64,000 nucleotides of DNA from Scilla litardierei (taxonomy: Eukaryota > Streptophyta > Magnoliopsida > Asparagales > Asparagaceae): positions 183,063,051 to 183,127,050 of the forward strand of contig CM061138.1 in assembly GCA_030789695.1 (NCBI GenBank), read 5' to 3'. Made by a program: the position numbers and the translations under genes. How positions within the stretch are numbered: position 1 is the first letter of the stretch; each line of letters begins with the position of its first letter. Shown here in pieces: positions 10,819-21,567 of the stretch. The notes beneath the pieces were generated by a model. It saw only the letters and a list, made by a program, of their open reading frames with translations, was not told the DNA's origin and did no database searches.

Positions 10819-13228
10819 CGTAACGACCTTTGTTTTTAGGCGTTTTTGATTGCACATATTTACTGTAGTTGTTCGATTCTACGCGTTGACGCGAGCGCGA
10901 CTTGGTTTTAAGAAATTTTTACCATAACTTAACTAATTACTTCAGTTAATTTTTTTTACTAATTAACATTACCAATTACGCTCACTAAATAATTACTTCT
11001 TATTAATTTCTTACCTAATTAACCTAACCCTACAACACCTCTTCCATGTTTTTCTCATCCTACAACCTGATACATTCCCCCAAATACTCCCCTAAAACTT
11101 TAGTCTAAATCCCACCCACTCTCATTAAATACTCTCTTAATTACAGTATTATAGGTTTACACTTATTTAATCAGACCCCTCTCCCGTTCATCCTCAGGCA
11201 CATCATCATCCTCATTTTTGTTCAAGCTTCCTGCAACCAACAACAGCAGCAACAACGCCATCTACCTCCTTCAATCCCACACCAACATCAACCCAAAATC
11301 AATCTGAACCCAAACTCATTCATCCCCAAAAATCAAACAACCATATCAAAAGTGAAATCATCAATTGATTTCAGAAAACTGAAATTGAAGAGGAAACAAC
11401 GAAATTGAAGCTGAAAATCAAGCAATGCAACCCCCTATTCAACCTAATTTCGTTCTTCCTTCCTCCCCCACATCGAATCCCCGCTACCCTAGCCCTAGCC
11501 GCCAGCCTCCCCCCTGCACGCGCTGTCGCCCGCCCTCCAGGCCGCCGGCCCCCAGCCCTAAACCCCCTGTCGTGAGCCGCCTCCTCCCCTTACACGTGCG
11601 CTCCGGAGCACTAGCCGCCGTCGTGAGTCCAGCAATCCCCCGTGCTCCTGAACGCCACCTCCCCGTGCCGCCTCGTGCCACCCCGGGCCTCCCCTTATGC
11701 CGCTCGTGCGCCCTTGGCTACCGCCCATCCCTCCCCTTGCCGCCGTTCACCTGCAGAAAGAAAAAAGAAGAAGAAGGATGGGAACGAAATGCAAAGAGGG
11801 AGAGACATAGGTAAGTAGATATTAAAGAAGTTATACAAGTAAGGTAATTATAAGATATTTTTATATTAAGTTAAGTTATTTTTAAGTTATAAGTTAAATA
11901 AGTTAGTTATTATATATGTTAAGTAATTTTTATGGTAAGTTTATAAGTTAAGTAATTTAGTAAAAGTTAATAAGTTTAGGTTAATAATAAAGTTATTATA
12001 TAAAGTTTTGATATAAGTTTTTATATTAAGTTAGTTATTAAGTTAAGATAACTTATTAAATAAGATATATAAGTTAAATTATGTTAGTAAGTTATTAAAT
12101 TAGTTAAGTCTTTACCTTAGTTATAAGTTTTTTATTAGCTAACTTGCCATGTATCACGTGTGAATCAGGTAACGCTATCGCTGATCGGACCACGCCTTCA
12201 ATGACGCAACGTATCGATAACTCATCGTACTCTAGTTAGGGGTATTAAAACTATAATGAATGCATGCTAAAATAGTTTCTTTTAGTTTAACAAAGTGTTT
12301 CACACGAACAGATAGATAAGCTTGATAAGTTGCATAGTAACTGAAAAGAATCATTTGGACTATGGAAAATGCTTGAGTGGAAAATGTGATAACATGGTAA
12401 TTGGCTCGTAAATTACAAAGAAATGATAACATACACAGACACTTGAGGTTTGGGGTAACTTATAATAGTGAGGGTGCGGGAGCAACTAGTCCAGTCTGTG
12501 TTGTCACCGACAGATTCTAGCAACCCATCACAGTAGCCAGTGACAAATTCACAGATCACATATTATTGCACAGTATTCAGAGCATGGTTTGCCCGGGTAG
12601 CACCCGTGGCAAGAGGTGGACTCTTGGTTGCTTACTGTACCCCGCATTATAAGTTACAGTCTAGGTATGGCACAGTTAGACTTTCGTAACATGATCTCTT
12701 TTAATAAAGTACTTTTAATTGCTGGAAATCGGTGATAGTTGTAAATTTCAAGTTACATTTCTGCTCTATTTTCCTTACCATTATTGTTCGCACTTTACTT
12801 CTTCTCTTTAGATTGCCATGCTTTCATATTGTATTAATCTACATGCTTAGAGATACTTTGAGTTACGTATAATCCTGGTGATCTCTCTCTTTGTGGTGGA
12901 CCCGCCAGATATTTCACAGGTTGAAGAAGTTGCACCAGAGACTGCAGACGCCTAGTTTGCTGTAGAGTTTGACCAGGATGACGCTGGTTACTAAGTGTGA
13001 GTATGAGAGTGTTTTAGTATTTGATGTATCAGAGTGGCTTGCTATGTATTTGTATTCGGTTGTATTTCCTTTTATGTACGATGCTGATTCTAATAAGGTT
13101 GTATTTCATTTTCATGTATGAGTATTTGGCATCTTTTTTGCAACAGAGCCTGTATTGACTTCATTGGTGCCTAGCAGGATTTGCGCATGTTCCCAATAGT
13201 AACGGTCCCTGAGAGGGGGGTCGTTACC
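10819..13228 (+). repeat. Tekay element 3' LTR
   Basis: 2,410 bases, collinear with 3645-6070. It follows the polypurine-like GAGGGTAGGA (10809-10818). The terminal bases are mutated (CG at the start, C at the end). Confidence 0.85.
11813..12136 (+). repeat. AT-rich degenerate tandem repeat, 3' LTR copy
   Basis: Counterpart of 4627-4990, with several small deletions relative to it. Confidence 0.6.
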
Positions 13229-13233
13229 ATTTT

Positions 13234-13900
13234 GGATGGCACCACCGCCGCCCCATCATCATTTGGGCAGAGGAGCACCGACTCCTCCCCTCCTCCCCAA
13301 ATGAGGAGGGATGAGGAGGCACTGATCCTCCGCCCCAAATGATGGCACGGAGTTGGATTTTGCAGTGGGAGGAGGCGTCGCCTCCTCCCCATCATTTGTT
13401 GGGGCGACTGCAGTCGAAACACGGCCTCCATCCCCTCCTAAACAATGTAGGAGGGGGAGGTGATGCTGCCGTCGCCTCTGCCCTGAGAAATGAAAGGGAT
13501 GATGGGGTGCGGCTGCCTCCCTGACCTTCCGGTCGGATTTTATAGGGGGAGGGCGCCTCCTCCACGTCATTTGTTGCGGCGGAGGCGACGACAGCACCGC
13601 CTCCTCCCCCTCCTAAACAATGGAGGATGGGAGGGGAAGGCAGTGATGCCATCGCCTCCGCCCCAAGAAATGACTGGAATGATGGGGTGGAGGCAGTGAT
13701 GCCGCCTCTGCCGACCTCCCCGTTGGATTTTGCAGTGGGAGGAGGCGGCACAGCCTCCCCATCATTTCTTGGGGGCGGTGGTGGTGGCAGCACCGCCTTC
13801 CCCTCCTCCATTGTTTAGGAGGGGGAGGTGGCGGTGCCGTCGCCGCCCCAAAAAATGACGGTGAGGAAACGGCGTCGCCCCTTCCTCCATGTGAGCTGCC
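13234..13900. repeat. GC-rich palindromic repeat array inside the MULE
   Basis: A roughly 200-base unit recurs about three times with divergence. Recurring words are ggattttgcagtgggagga, catcatttgttggggcg and taaacaatgtaggagggggagg. Many units hold inverted motifs such as gggaggaggcg/cgcctcctccc, so long frames open on both strands (minus 13392-13811 and 13259-13597; plus 13627-13818) with Pro/Gly-rich products. I see no known domain and do not call a gene. It may be captured and amplified sequence, as in Pack-MULEs. Confidence 0.5.
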
Positions 13901-13964
13901 CGGACCCCCTAACCAAAATCTAACAGAATATTCTCTCTCTTCAGTTAGATTTTAACAGAAAAGA

Positions 13965-14084
13965 ATAGAAAGTGATTATTAAATTTAAAGACTAAGATTT
14001 GACAGACTTGAAAGAAAATTCCCATATTTAAGGGATAAATATCAAAATATGACTTTTTTAAGTGACGGATAGTTGAAAACCCCC
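13965..14084 (-). repeat. MULE right terminal inverted repeat
   Basis: Reverse complement of the left terminal repeat, with the shared stretch cccatatttaag-gataa-atcaaaatatg. It ends at 14084 against TTAAAATTA. Confidence 0.7.
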
Positions 14085-14093
14085 TTAAAATTA

Positions 14094-14579
14094 AGAGAAT
14101 TTAAGGGGTCTTAATGTAAAATAATAATTCTAACTATTCTACAGTTAGACGTTGTTTTTACAACGTAAAGAGTTCTATGTTAATTAACTTCTCTTCTCTT
14201 ATTCATAGAAGAAAATCATGTAGATCAGGTGGCACCTGATCTAATAGATCAAATGTAACACACAAAAAGACGTGCACCTAAGAAAGTATAAGCTCATGTT
14301 GGACTTGTACTTTTCCCCATCTAACATTTTCTACATTATTCTATTCATATAAATATACATCCATTCCTCATAAGAAAGTAATGATCTTTGACGTTCTCGT
14401 TTAGTTCTTTTCTCCCAACGAAAAGAAAAAGAAAGAAAGAGTATAATCTTGGTTGTGAAACGGTGCTTCGATTTCTCTACGTGATTCCAAGACCGATCCA
14501 GAAAGCGTTCTAATTCCTCCTCTCAATAATAATTCTGTTGCGAAGAAGTTGCAGTGTTGATCTTCTATATTTTTCGTCA
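14094..14579 (+). repeat. Copia LTR remnant upstream of a primer-binding-like site
   Basis: AT-rich non-coding sequence with a TATA-like catataaatat at 14346-14356, running to a PBS-like site at 14580. It may be the rest of the LTR interrupted by the MULE (3264-3411 + 14094-14579, about 0.63 kb) or a separate LTR. I cannot decide from one copy. Confidence 0.35.
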
Positions 14580-14592
14580 TTGGCATCAGAGC
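14580..14592 (+). other. Primer-binding-like site (initiator tRNA-Met)
   Basis: TTGGCATCAGAGC differs by one base from TTGGTATCAGAGC, the usual plant copia PBS. It marks an LTR end, and 14593-14642 would be the start of that element's leader before the Tork element interrupts. Confidence 0.45.
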
Positions 14593-14642
14593 TATTAACA
14601 GTGAATTCAATTTTTGTTGTTTCGACTTGTGAGGATTGGCCA

Positions 14643-15094
14643 TGTTAGTCAAAGCCCACATGGGCTGCACCAGCTACAAATGAGGACTTGTTTCGTCTCC
14701 ATTCATTCCCCCTTCCATGTCCTTTTCCCAAATGACGTCATCAATGACATTTGTGCAATGTTGTGAGCCTATAAATAGAGATGCGATACACAGCTCTAAA
14801 TCATGCCAAACATCAGTTCTCTTCTTCAAGAGAAAAAAGAGAGGCAGTTACCCAGAGAGGTGTTAGAGTGAGGAATTTCTCCAGTGAGAGAAAATTACCC
14901 CAGAGAGGGAAGTTACCCCAGAGAGGTAAATATTGTAGTGAGTTTCTTTTTGGTGTTTACCCTAGTGAGTAAATTATTTTCTGGTGAGAAATAGTGAAGT
15001 GTTTTTGCTCTTCAATTTTTACTGTTTTACAGTGATCAGTATTTTTACTTTTTTTTGTAATCAGTAAGTCTTCTAGTGATCAATGAGAATCACA
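14643..15094 (+). repeat. Tork element 5' LTR
   Basis: 452 bases, TGTTAGTC...AATCACA, with a TATA box at 14770-14777 and short GTTACCCCAGAGAGG-type repeats downstream of it (about 14840-14930). Confidence 0.88.
14733..14749 (+). promoter_or_regulatory. as-1-like element, 5' LTR copy (second half-site mutated)
   Basis: TGACGTCA palindrome followed by TGACA in place of TGACG, 21 bases before the TATA box at 14770. Confidence 0.5.
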
Positions 15095-15197
15095 ACAAGT
15101 GGTATCAGAGCACAGGTGAGCTGTGTGTGTGTGAGTAAAAAAAGGAGTGAAATTTTTGGGAGGAAATTTTTTTACCATTATTTTTTTCCTCTTCAAA

Positions 15198-16025
15198 ATG
15201 TCAATGGAAGAATCGTCCTCGTCGGGAGCTATGGTCAAGCTGACGGCCATAAATTACACAATGTGGAGACCTCGAATGGAGGATCTCGTCAGTTGTAAAG
15301 ATTTACTCGACCCATTAGAGGTCAAAGGAGTAAAGCCAGAATCCACCAAAGAAGCTGACTGGAAGAAAATGAATCGAAAGACGATCGGTCAAATCCGATA
15401 ATGGATCGATCACTGCGTCTTCCACCATGTTACGCAGGAGACGGACGCATATGCCCTCTGGAAAAAGCTAGAGGACATGTACCAAGCCAAGACTGCTCGA
15501 AATAAAGCCTTATTAATGAGGCGATTGGTAAATTTGAAGCTGCGGAGTGGAACTTCTGTTGCTGAGCACACGAGCGAGTTCCAAAGCCTGGTGAATCAAC
15601 TATCTGCGGTGGAGTTACAGCTTGGAGATGAAGAGCAAGCTCTTCTTCTTCTCAGTTCTCTTCCGAACAACTGGGAGACGTTGGTGGTCTCTCTCAGCAA
15701 TTCAGCCCCAAACGGAAAACTTACCATGTCTATGGTTAAGGATGCCCTTTTCAACGAGGAGGTCAGGAGAAAATAAGCCGGCACCGACCAATCGCATGCC
15801 CTCGTGACAGAGACTCGAGGAAGACAACAAGGAGGTGGTCGAAGCTGGGGCAGAGACAGGAGCAAAAGCTGTGGTAGGTCCATAGACGGGAGGAGATCTA
15901 CCTACAAGTGTCACCATTGTGGCATGGAGGGCCACATGAAGAAAAACTGTCGGAAGATGTTACGAGAACAAGGTCAAAATGGTTCTCAACAGAAGACGAA
16001 GGATGGAGAGGCGTTAGTCACTTGA
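15198..16025 (+). pseudogene. gag: gag of the Tork element (two internal stops)
   Basis: Start ATG at 15198 (MSMEESSSSGAMVKL), then LTAINYTMWRPRMEDL, typical of copia gag N-termini, and a UBN2-type region (LLMRRLVNLKLRSGTSVAEH, about 15507-15566). A zinc knuckle CHHCGMEGHMKKNC is near 15909. All this is in one frame, with stops at 15399-15401 and 15774-15776. An intact protein would form the virus-like particle. Confidence 0.8.
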
Positions 16026-18574
16026 ACTGGTGAAGTGGCTATTTGCTCTATCCAAGAAGAGACATGCCTTCACGTCTCCAACCAGGACAGTGAGTGGGTG
16101 GTTGATACAGCAGCATCATTCCACGCCACTCCTCGAAGTGACTTCTTCACTAACTACAAGGCATGAGACTTTGTCAACGTGAAGACGGTGAATACAAGTT
16201 CCTGCAAGATCGTGGGAATTGACGATGTTCAGATTCAGACGAACGTCGGCTGCACAATCACGTTGAAGGTTGTCCGCCATGTGCCAGATCTCCGGCTGAA
16301 CTTGCTCTCTGGGACAGCCCTTGATAAACAAGGCTTCGACAACCACTTCAGCAACGACACATGGAGAATGACGAAAGGTGCCATGATTATCGCAAAGGGG
16401 CACATTTGCGATATGTTATACAAAACTCATGTGAGGATATGTACCGATAGCATTAACGTGGTGGAACGTGAGGCTACTCCAAGTCTGTGGCAACAACGAC
16501 TTGGTCACATGAGTGAGAGAGGGATATCTCTCTTGACAAAGAAGGATCTGATCTCAATTACTAAGAATGCTGGACTAGATCCTTGTCAGCATTGCTTAGT
16601 TGGCAGGTAACATAGAGTCTCCTTCAGTTCTTCTTCAATAAGGAGATCAGAGTTACTCAGTCTGGTACACTCTGATGTTTGCGGTCCCTTGGAGGTTGAA
16701 TCACTGGGTGGCAACAGGTACTTCTTAACCTTCATTGATGATGCTTCTCGGAAGGTGTGGGTATACTTCTTGAGGACGAAAGACCAAGTGCTCTACTTCT
16801 TCACGATGTTCCACGTCATGGTCGAACGTGAGACAGGAAAGAAGTTAAAGTGCCTCTGCTCAGACAATGGAGGCGAATACACTTCCAGAGCATTCGATGT
16901 CTACTGCATAAGTCAAGGCATTAGACATGAGAAGACGGTTCCTCGCACTCCACAACACAACGGTGTAGCTGAAAGGATGAACCGAACGATCATGGAGAAG
17001 GTCAGAAGCATGCTCAGTGTGGCTAAGCTACCAAAGCCATTCTGGGGAGAAGATGTTCGTGCCGCCTGCTACCTCATCAACAGATCACCATCAGTACCTT
17101 TGGATTTCGCAATTCCAGAGAAGGTGTGGTCTGGTAGAATCCCTCATACTCCTACTTGAGGGTATTCGGTTGCTTAGCCTTTGCACATGTATCCAAGGAG
17201 CAAAGGCAGAAGCTTGATGCAAGGACCATTCCTTGTATCTTCATCTGCTATGGAGATGAAGAATTTGGGTACATGTTGTGGGACCCAAAGACGAAGAAGG
17301 TTATTTGGAGCAGGGATGTGCTGTTCCAAGAAAATCAGATATTGGAAGACATTGAAAAGCCCATGGCGTCTTCAACTGCAAGCTCAAGTACTGAAGACAT
17401 TGTTCCAAATCCAGCACCAACACAATACGAAGAGGTGCATGAAGAAATATCAGAAGAAGATGAGGCTGTTGAACAAGACGTGGAAGAAGAGGCGGATGCT
17501 GAGCAGGGGGAGCCACAATCCTCTCCGATAGCTACTACACCACCATCACCGTAGGCAGATGATGGTATGCCTTATGAAGTCAATGACTCACAAGCACGAA
17601 GATCTGAATGAGGCCGGATTCCATCACCGGATATTCAGAAGCTGAGTATCTTCTACTTTCTGAAGAGGGGGAGCCAGAGAGTTTCCATGAAGCGAGATCT
17701 CACAAGAACAAAGAAAGGTGGTTGCAATCTATGCACGATAAGATGGAATCTCTGCAGAAGAATTCTACTTATGAGTTGGTCAAGCGTCCACAAGAAAAGA
17801 AGGCGCTGAAGAACAAGTGGGTGTTCAAGCTCAAGAAAGATGGCAATGGAAAGATGGTGAAACGCTGGTGGTCAAAGGATTCCTTCAGAAGAAAGGTATT
17901 GACTTTGACGAGATTTTTTCACCTGTTGTGAAGATGGCTTCAATCCGTGTCATCCTCAGATTGATAGCCAGGTTGAATTTAGAGCTTGAGCAGATAGATG
18001 TCAAGACGGCGTTTCTTCATGGTGATCTACATGAAGAAATCTACATGGAGCAGCCAGAAAGTTTCGAGGTTTCAGGCAAAGAAAACCTCGTATGCAAGCT
18101 GAAGAAAAGTCTGTACGGCCTCAAGCAAGCACCACGATAGTGGAACATGAAGTTCGACTCATTCATGATGAGTCAAGGCTATAAAAAGACCGATGCAGAC
18201 CAGTGTGTTTATACACAGCAGTTTCCAGATGGTAACTTCGTTGCATTGATTTTATATGTCGACGATATGTTGATCGTTGGACAAGATGCAACAAAAGTCG
18301 GCTAGCTGAAGAAGGAACTCTCTAAGTCTTTTGATATGAAAGACTTAGGTCTGGCTCAACAAATTGTGGGAATGCAGATAGCCCGAGATAGGAAACACAA
18401 TAAGATATAGCTATCTCAGGAGAAGTATGTTGAACGCGTGATCAAGAGATTCAAGATGGATCATGCCAAACCAGTAAGCATTCCATTGGCCAACCACTTC
18501 AAGTTGAGCAGGAGGTCAAGCCCTTCATCCAAGAAAGAGACGGAGAAGATGTCATCGATACCTTATTCTTCAGC
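16026..18574 (+). pseudogene. pol: pol of the Tork element, 5' part (PR, IN, RT), broken and ended by a nested insertion
   Basis: Protease WVVDTAASFH at about 16095-16125. GAG-pre-integrase LWQQRLGHMSERG near 16488. Integrase reads HSDVCGPL near 16670, SDNGGEY near 16861 and VAERMNRT near 16966, so all three acidic residues are present. RT reads IDVKTAFLHGDL near 17996, [10 protein letters not shown] near 18110 and YVDDM at 18255-18269 (intact). Stops at 16166, 16608, 17157, 18138, 18303 and elsewhere, and frame changes near 17157 and 17600-17900. The frame ends at SSIPYSS (18552-18572), where the TCAGC target of the nested element lies. Confidence 0.85.
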
Positions 18575-18862
18575 TGTAACAACTGCTTTTCATGTATCTG
18601 GATTTAATATAATATAATATTTGTTTTGGTGGGTTTTCTCCTCATGCGTGGTTTTCGTCTCCGTAGCTTTCGTTTTCGATTGTTTCGTCGTGTTTTCTCG
18701 TTTCTTCTTAGGATCGTCGATTTCGAAGTACGTCATTCATGATGGGCTTCATAACGGTCATATCTAACTATTAGATCAAGCCTAGGAGTCTTAGGAATCG
18801 ATCCCGGGGCCCCGCGCTCCGTATCGGAACTTTTGGTGCTCATTAGCCGGTATAAGAAGGGG

Positions 18863-19144
18863 CACCGACCGACTAGATGACGATCCAGTCGGTCGGCAAT
18901 CCTTCTTGGACCGACTAGTTTGCTTTCTAAATTTCTCAGGAGTTACTGTTTGCTCTTAGTCGGTCTAAGAACGTTCATCGACCGACTAGATGATAAACTA
19001 GTCGGTCAGTACTTGTTCATGGACCGACTAATTCTTAGTTTAGGTTTTCGACTGGAGCTACTGTTTACACTTAGTCGGTCTGCGTTTGTCAACCGACCGA
19101 CTAGTTCTCAAACTAGTCGGTCAGCAGTTGTTCTTTGACCGACT
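18863..19144 (+). promoter_or_regulatory. Cluster of ACCGAC (DRE/CRT-like) palindromes upstream of the LTR TATA box
   Basis: About 14 RCCGAC cores on both strands in about 280 bases. They are mostly arranged as GACCGACTAG-N8-CTAGTCGGTC inverted pairs (18980-19007, 19095-19122), plus a first pair at about 18864-18896. They end about 47 bases before TATAAATA (19191). RCCGAC is the core bound by DREB/CBF factors. Whether it works that way here is inference. Confidence 0.55.
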
Positions 19145-19190
19145 AAGCAGTGCAGGAAACCCTAGTTTTGCCCTAGCCGCCAGCTCAACC

Positions 19191-19198
19191 TATAAATA
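19191..19198 (+). promoter_or_regulatory. LTR TATA box
   Basis: CCTATAAATACCC directly downstream of the ACCGAC cluster; the 3' LTR copy is at 25256-25263. Confidence 0.6.
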
Positions 19199-20151
19199 CC
19201 CAACCCAAACGTTTTCATCTTCTCCAACACGACCCTAAGCCCTAGTTTCTTCCCCTCTAAGCCCCCATCTTCCTCCAAGCTCCAATCCTTCATTCCAAGC
19301 CCTAAATCCATCATCCAATCCATCCATCTACTCTATCTACTTCTCATCTTCCCCAAATCTCCATCAAAACCCATCAAACCCCAAAATCCCCCAAAACCCT
19401 AGTTTCCCCAAACTTCTCCATTTGCTTCCAGATCTGATCCTAGGGTTCCCCGGAGTGTTTCTTCCGTCTCCTCTCGGTAAGAAATCGATCTACCGTTGTT
19501 TTTATAACTTATTTATAATTTTATGAAACCCTAATAATATTTCATGTTGTTTGATGACTGGTTCCCCGTAACAGCGATTTCCCCGTGGTTTGGCATCCGT
19601 GTGACGAAGTGGTCGTCATCCCCGGTGCTAGGCAAGTGAAACTTTCCACTTAGAATTTAGGCCATGTTTTAGGCCATTACTCTGCTTTAGCGTAAAAGAG
19701 ACTAGACGGTGAAATGATAGCCGCCTAGACGCCTGCTCGATCTAGTTTGACAACGAAACTAGATCCGTCACCTCAAATGATCTAGCTTGACAACGAAGCT
19801 AGAATCCAACCCATTTAATTTGTTGTTCACACATATTAAACTGCCATGTTTAAATTCAATTAACGGTACGCGAATATGTTCATATCATTGCATTTTGCCT
19901 GTCACGTTTAAATTCAATTAACGGTACGCAATCATTTGTTCATGTCATTGCATAGTGATTAATCATTGTGATTGTGTAGCACACGCTACAATATTATAAT
20001 CCTGGCTCGTGTTCCAGAAGCGAGCATTGGAAACCCCAACGCTCGGATACCGGCTAGGCACCCACTTTTCGTGGGCACAACCCTATGCCAATTACACTTC
20101 CTGGCTCGTGCTCCAGAAGCGAGCAAATGCTCGATACACGTAGGGGTGGGG

Positions 20152-20313
20152 TAAGAGATATGCGTCACCAGAGCACAAGATGGCCTGATCCGCCACTCCA
20201 GCCTGCAGGCGAAATCTCTAGAGTGTAAGTGAGTAAGAGATATGCGTCACCAGAGCACGAGATGGCCTGATCCGCCACTCCAGCCTGCAGGCGAAATCTC
20301 TAGTGTTTAAGTG
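20152..20313 (+). repeat. 82-base tandem duplication in the LTR
   Basis: Two copies of a unit beginning TAAGAGATATGCGTCACC and ending in GCGAAATCTCTAG, period 82. The copy in the other LTR is 26217-26378. AGAGAT/ATCTCT ends can pair within each unit. Confidence 0.7.
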
Positions 20314-21120
20314 ATTAACAGTGATAAGTGATAAATGATAAGTGATTAGTGATTTGGTAGCTTTTGCTACATTGTGCATGCTTGACTCCTTTAAACTGTT
20401 GCATCATACTTAACTGCCATGTCATTGCTTAATACCATAACTGCTAGGTTGCTAGTTTACCTTTCTTTCGGTTTCCTTGCCCAAGTCTTTTAGACTTGCT
20501 GACATGTGCCCCTTTCTCTTTTGGGTGACGCATGTTAGACCCTGAGCCTGAGTTGCTTGCTGAGGGTGAGGTGTTTGCGGACGCCGAGCTTGAGCCCGTG
20601 TTTGGCGGGGAGTGCGTGGGCACTGGGACCAGTCCTAGTGTCTCCGTTGCGTTTTACTTTTGTTAGACAGTTGTTTGTTATCGGTGCGTAGCACCTATAC
20701 TTTGTCGTTGTTGCTTTTGTTGGCCTTGTTCTGGGTCTTGGACTCTTTTCTTTTAGCCTGGTGGCTTTTCTGGTTGTTGGACTTATTTTGATGTTGGACA
20801 TGTATGAGATGTGAGTTTTTAATTCAAGTCTCTCCTTGTATTATTATTGTTGTTCCGTTGTGGTTACAGGGACCTGCTATTGTATTTTATTTACGCTAAT
20901 CGGGTTTGGGGCTTCACAGCTCCACTCTCGTGCGGACCTTTTCACGTCTCGCCTCCATTTTAGGGAAGCGTGACAGGTTTTAGTGGTGGCCCATGCAGGT
21001 CCCTTCTGTAACTGCGATCTTTGGAATAGCGATAATAATATTAGGATGTCCAATGAACTAAGTTCAGCATCCGATTCATTAAGCTGTGAGTCTAATTTCG
21101 GCCCGTTTCTCTGGCGCTAG

Positions 21121-21567
21121 ATGACTAGAAGACGTGAGACCCGCGCTGGTGGTGGATCTGCTCTGAAGGCTTGCTATTTCTGCGGCAAGATCGGGCACCT
21201 CAAGGGGGCGTGCAGGAGCTTTCTAGGTCAGTGTTTGGTTTGTGGTGGTGCTTCTCATTCGGCGAAGGATTGTCGGCACGCAAAACGGCTGCGGAAGGCG
21301 TCGGATGGGGTTCCGCAGCAGCAAGCACCGGAAGCTGGGCCGAGTCGGAAGATGTGCCATCATTGTGGCAAGATTGGTCATAAGAAGGAACAGTGTAGGA
21401 GGTTCTTGGGGCAATGTATTGCCTGTGGAGATCCCGCTCTCAGGGAGTGCCCGAGGCTGAAGCAGCCTTGGAAGGCACCTGTTGCAGCACAGCCGTTGCA
21501 GCAGCGAGCGTCTGTTCCTGCTGGACGTGGGGCAGCCCTTGTTCCACAGAGGCAGGATTTTCGGTAG
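21121..21567 (+). CDS. Stand-alone zinc-knuckle (nucleocapsid-like) protein of the LARD-like element
   Basis: 148 aa from ATG 21121 (MTRRRETRAGGG). Four CCHC-type knuckles: C-YF-C-GKIGH-LKGA-C (about residues 17-30), C-LV-C-GGASH-SAKD-C (37-50), C-HH-C-GKIGH-KKEQ-C (79-92) and a degenerate CIACGDPALREC that lacks the histidine (99-110). Two knuckles joined by R-x-FLGQC is the arrangement in the neighbouring Tekay gag, so this looks like a duplicated pair. Such domains bind RNA in the nucleocapsid part of gag; the capsid part is missing. After the stop the sequence still resembles the gag-protease junction (AETVDGVIAG). With LTRs only 0.6% apart, an intact frame suggests it was coding recently. 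Confidence 0.7.
   Translation: MTRRRETRAGGGSALKACYFCGKIGHLKGACRSFLGQCLVCGGASHSAKDCRHAKRLRKASDGVPQQQAPEAGPSRKMCHHCGKIGHKKEQCRRFLGQCIACGDPALRECPRLKQPWKAPVAAQPLQQRASVPAGRGAALVPQRQDFR

Larger units (their letters stand above)
3645..13228 (+). mobile_element. Ty3/gypsy chromodomain retrotransposon, Tekay (Del)-like, decayed, inside the MULE
   Basis: LTR pair at 3645-6070 and 10819-13228, ends TGTAACGACC...GGTCGTTACA (a 10-bp terminal inverted repeat), flanked by the 5-bp duplication ATTTT (3640-3644, 13229-13233). The internal domain encodes gag with zinc knuckle, protease, RT, RNase H, integrase and chromodomain in Ty3 order, broken over three frames with several stops. The LTRs differ by several percent on inspection and two catalytic residues are lost, so this is an old, dead copy. 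The right LTR starts CG instead of TG and ends C instead of A. The clade call rests on the chromodomain, the long LTRs and the gag/knuckle style. Confidence 0.85.
3412..14084. mobile_element. Non-autonomous MULE (Mutator-like), split by a nested Tekay retrotransposon
   Basis: The ends are inverted repeats: left GGATTTTTTGCATACTGGTC at 3412 matches the reverse complement of the right end (14084 leftwards, GGGGTTTTCAACTATCCGTC). Similarity continues inward for about 110 bases, including a shared core around 3449-3479 and 14014-14046. The element is flanked by a perfect 9-bp duplication TTAAAATTA (3403-3411 and 14085-14093), the length usual for Mutator-like elements. Without the nested Tekay element it is about 1.1 kb and encodes no transposase, so it needed one in trans. 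The interior right of the insertion is a GC-rich repeat array (13234-13900). Confidence 0.75.
18575..20975 (+). repeat. LARD-like element 5' LTR
   Basis: 2,401 bases. It contains the DRE-like palindrome cluster (18863-19144), a TATA box (19191-19198), an 82-base tandem duplication (20152-20313), and lacks 5 bases near its end compared with the 3' LTR (AAGCG-TGACA versus AAGCGGGTCGTGACA). Confidence 0.88.

Noticed and set aside
13392..13811. 139-codon minus-strand Pro/Gly frame as a gene
   Set aside because: It is part of the repeat array in the MULE; overlapping frames on both strands have the same bias and no domain is seen.
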